Below, in pieces: positions 39,573-41,120 of a stretch of DNA of 41,120 bases. The notes beneath the pieces are model-generated. The model saw only the letters and a program-made list of their open reading frames with translations. It searched no databases and was not told where the DNA came from. The stretch spans positions 1-41,120 of the IMG/VR virus record IMGVR_UViG_3300046001_009273. The stretch is one strand, 5' to 3'. Position numbers and translations under genes: made by a program. Position 1 is the first letter of the stretch. Each line of letters starts with the position of its first letter. The DNA is from a virus.

Positions 39573-39579
39573 GCCTTTT
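39554..39579 (-). terminator. Rho-independent terminator
   Basis: AAAAGGCTTGC-TTAC-GCAGGTCTTTT gives an 11-bp stem (with two G-U pairs) and runs into TTTTTT. It closes the 285-residue gene, which ends at 39585. Confidence 0.85.
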
Positions 39580-39584
39580 CTCAT

Positions 39585-40442
39585 TTATTTTATTCCTAAT
39601 GCCTTTTTTACTAAATCTCTCATATAAGTACTCTTATTGAAATTGCTTGTTGACATGCATGTTATCTCCCAAAAATCCTCTATTGATAAACTTTTTGAGT
39701 TTAGTATTACATAGTTTTCTGCATTTTCAAATGTTGAGAAATATTTCCTTTCTGAGTATTGTCCAGCTCCTTGATGTGCTTTCATCATACTTACGCTAAA
39801 GTCTGTATCTACAAAATAACAAATATCTCCTTCTTTAATATCAACTCCATCCTCTGTTGTAAAAAGAACTTTGTTTTTATTAATATAATTTAAAGCTGCT
39901 TCTTGTGTTAGGAAGTATGCATTTAGGTTTGAGTAAAATTTCATTCCAGGCACTGATATAAGAGAATCGTAGTAGGAACTATCTTTTCTCACCCACCATA
40001 CTTTGTCTCCTTCAAAAATATCTTTTCCATCGTGTGTTAGAAAGATTGGATTTTTTGCTTTAGTTGCATATATTAATTCGGTACTACCATGCTTTTGTTC
40101 TAATCCAATTGATCCATCATATCTTATTTTAATTTCTTCAATAGCTCTAGCATCTGTGTGAGAATGTCCTGTAATTAAATCACCTACTGTAAATATTTCT
40201 CCATCAGAAAGACGTTTTACTGAGTGTATTTTAGTTCCAGATGCTTTGTAGTCATCTAAAGGATTGTATTTTGTAACTTGACTTACAATTTCATAATCCT
40301 TTTCAATTACTTCTTGCCAGAATTCTGGATATGTTTCATAGTAAGTGGTTCCTTTCCAAATATCAGTTGTACATTTTCTACTAACAATAGTACCTAATTC
40401 TACACTTCCTGGGTACTGTTTTATTAATTTGTATTTTTTCAT
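39585..40442 (-). CDS. Repeat-containing hypothetical protein, 285 aa
   Basis: Start placed at MKKYKLIKQYPGS (ATG at 40442), behind the promoter. The C-terminal half holds two copies of a module: THDGKDIFEGDKVWWV...LTQEAALNYI and TEDGVDIKEGDICYFV...STFENAENYV. The N-terminus (YKLIKQYPGSVELGTIV) begins another small beta-rich unit. The modules look like small beta barrels; no enzyme motif seen. Function unknown. Confidence 0.75.
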   Translation of the reverse strand: MKKYKLIKQYPGSVELGTIVSRKCTTDIWKGTTYYETYPEFWQEVIEKDYEIVSQVTKYNPLDDYKASGTKIHSVKRLSDGEIFTVGDLITGHSHTDARAIEEIKIRYDGSIGLEQKHGSTELIYATKAKNPIFLTHDGKDIFEGDKVWWVRKDSSYYDSLISVPGMKFYSNLNAYFLTQEAALNYINKNKVLFTTEDGVDIKEGDICYFVDTDFSVSMMKAHQGAGQYSERKYFSTFENAENYVILNSKSLSIEDFWEITCMSTSNFNKSTYMRDLVKKALGIK

Positions 40443-40462
40443 TTTATACCTTTTTATATAAC

Positions 40463-40493
40463 TAAATATACGAAATTTATTTTGAATAACCAA
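40463..40493 (-). promoter_or_regulatory. Promoter TTG-N20-TATATTTA
   Basis: TTG at 40493-40491 (just below the stop of the zinc-ribbon gene) and TATATTTA at 40470-40463, spacer 20. It precedes the 285-residue repeat protein. Confidence 0.7.
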
Positions 40494-40697
40494 CTATTTG
40501 TTTAAATTTCCTCTATTAAAATGTACTTCTTTTTCCATCAGTTCATAGAATGCTTGTACTTGTTTTTCTCCTTTACATTTTTCACAAAATAGTTCTTTAG
40601 TTGCTGGACCTGTGGAAATTATTGTTCTGCAGTTGTTACACAACATTGCTCCTCTACCGTTGTTGAATTTGTGGATTGGTCTTATTTCTTCTTTCAT
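40494..40697 (-). CDS. Small zinc-ribbon protein, 67 aa
   Basis: CNNC near residues 20-23 and CEKC near 38-41 form a compact zinc ribbon. The C-terminal helix is charged (AFYELMEKEVHF). Overlaps the upstream membrane gene by 4 bases. Function unknown. Confidence 0.7.
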   Translation of the reverse strand: MKEEIRPIHKFNNGRGAMLCNNCRTIISTGPATKELFCEKCKGEKQVQAFYELMEKEVHFNRGNLNK

Positions 40698-40897
40698 TGT
40701 TTTTCTTGTTTTTGTAATTCATCTAATCCGTCTGCTATTGTTACGTCCCAGTCTTTTATTTCATCATCGAAATCAAATCCTTCCTGCTTACCTCCTTTAT
40801 AGTCAGGATGATTCTCTTGCATATAAACAATTCCTCGTACCCATAGGAAAGCAACTACTATAGTTACTATTCCCATTAAAACATATACTTGCCACAT
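40694..40897 (-). CDS. Small membrane protein, 67 aa
   Basis: Start placed at MWQVYVLMGIVTIVV (ATG at 40897), two bases after the upstream stop. One hydrophobic segment at residues about 3-25 is followed by an acidic tail (FDFDDEIKDWDVTIADGLDE). Likely a single-pass inner-membrane protein. No family. Confidence 0.7.
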   Translation of the reverse strand: MWQVYVLMGIVTIVVAFLWVRGIVYMQENHPDYKGGKQEGFDFDDEIKDWDVTIADGLDELQKQEKQ

Positions 40898-40899
40898 AG

Positions 40900-41120
40900 T
40901 TAATCCCACCATCTTTCAATATTTTCTTCCATTATTTTAAATAGTAGTTTTTTTGCTCGATTTTGATTTAAGTGTGCAATATTCATTGCTATTGTTTTTT
41001 TTAGACCAGCTTCATCTCTACCATCCAAAGTAAATGGACCTGCTCCATTCATTACTTGTTTATAAACAAGAGGATACTTTTTAAAGAAATCATCAAAGTT
41101 TTCATAAAGTGTTTCTGTCC
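40900..41120 (-). CDS. Hypothetical protein, C-terminal part (runs off window)
   Basis: An open frame enters from the window edge and stops at 40900, leaving 72 residues. The visible part includes FDDFFKKYPLVYKQVMNGAG and ends MEENIERWWD, helical and charged. The start is outside the window, so no function can be given. Confidence 0.6.
   Translation of the reverse strand, partial: TETLYENFDDFFKKYPLVYKQVMNGAGPFTLDGRDEAGLKKTIAMNIAHLNQNRAKKLLFKIMEENIERWWD

Noticed and set aside
1-41120. CRISPR arrays, insertion sequences, attachment sites, origin of replication
   Set aside because: No direct repeat-spacer pattern, transposase, terminal inverted repeats, integrase or AT-rich iteron cluster was seen while reading both strands.

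Overview
The window is a compact, AT-rich, almost purely minus-strand stretch of a large tailed-phage genome with a T4-like replication core. It holds a gp44-type clamp loader ATPase, a gp62-like small subunit, a sliding clamp and a family B DNA polymerase. It also holds thymidylate synthase, a Cas4-like PD-(D/E)XK nuclease, a MazG-like pyrophosphohydrolase and many small phage proteins. No head, tail or packaging gene is visible, so this is an early/metabolic and accessory arm. The host is inferred to be a member of the Bacteroidota. Most genes lack a GGAGG-type ribosome site, and a recurring promoter (TTG, exactly 20 bases, then TATATTWA or TATTTAT) resembles the known Bacteroidota -33/-7 promoter.

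Layout, from high to low coordinates (direction of transcription). 41120-35302: small early-type proteins, a repeat-containing protein, a calcineurin-like phosphoesterase, a DUF3307-like membrane protein and a PhyH-type Fe(II)/2-oxoglutarate dioxygenase. 35305-32923: thymidylate synthase broken into two reading frames, with an HNH endonuclease and a small gene between them. 32921-28112: small membrane and Zn proteins, then queD, queE and folE (three of the four preQ0 steps). 28071-26087: a GIY-YIG homing endonuclease, a phosphoribosyltransferase and a MazG-like protein. 25790-22025: DNA polymerase broken between motif B and motif C, again with an HNH gene plus a small gene in the gap. 22023-16613: sliding clamp, Hsp20, an unknown gene, groES, groEL, clamp loader and a DUF3310 protein. 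16620-15414: Cas4-like nuclease and a ribbon-helix-helix-like protein. 15402-3336: a 12-kb sugar and glycan cluster with several glycosyltransferases, an E1/RfbH-type PLP/[2Fe-2S] dehydrase, an RmlD-like reductase and an FkbM methyltransferase, interrupted by one HNH gene. 3313-1: small unknown proteins, a degenerate HNH protein, a SWIM protein and a truncated zinc-finger endonuclease-like gene.

How the parts work together (inference). The replisome, nucleotide genes (ThyA, MazG-like, PRTase) and 7-deazaguanine genes support phage DNA synthesis and possibly DNA or tRNA modification. A phage GroEL/GroES/Hsp20 set supports folding. The glycan cluster could decorate virions or remodel the host envelope. 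Five homing-endonuclease-type genes lie in 41 kb, and two of them sit exactly where essential enzymes are split at their active sites. The most notable signals are the two parallel gene splits, the phage-borne 3-deoxysugar-type dehydrase inside a glycan operon, a chaperonin operon led by an unknown 98-residue protein, and promoters whose spacer contains the upstream operon's terminator.
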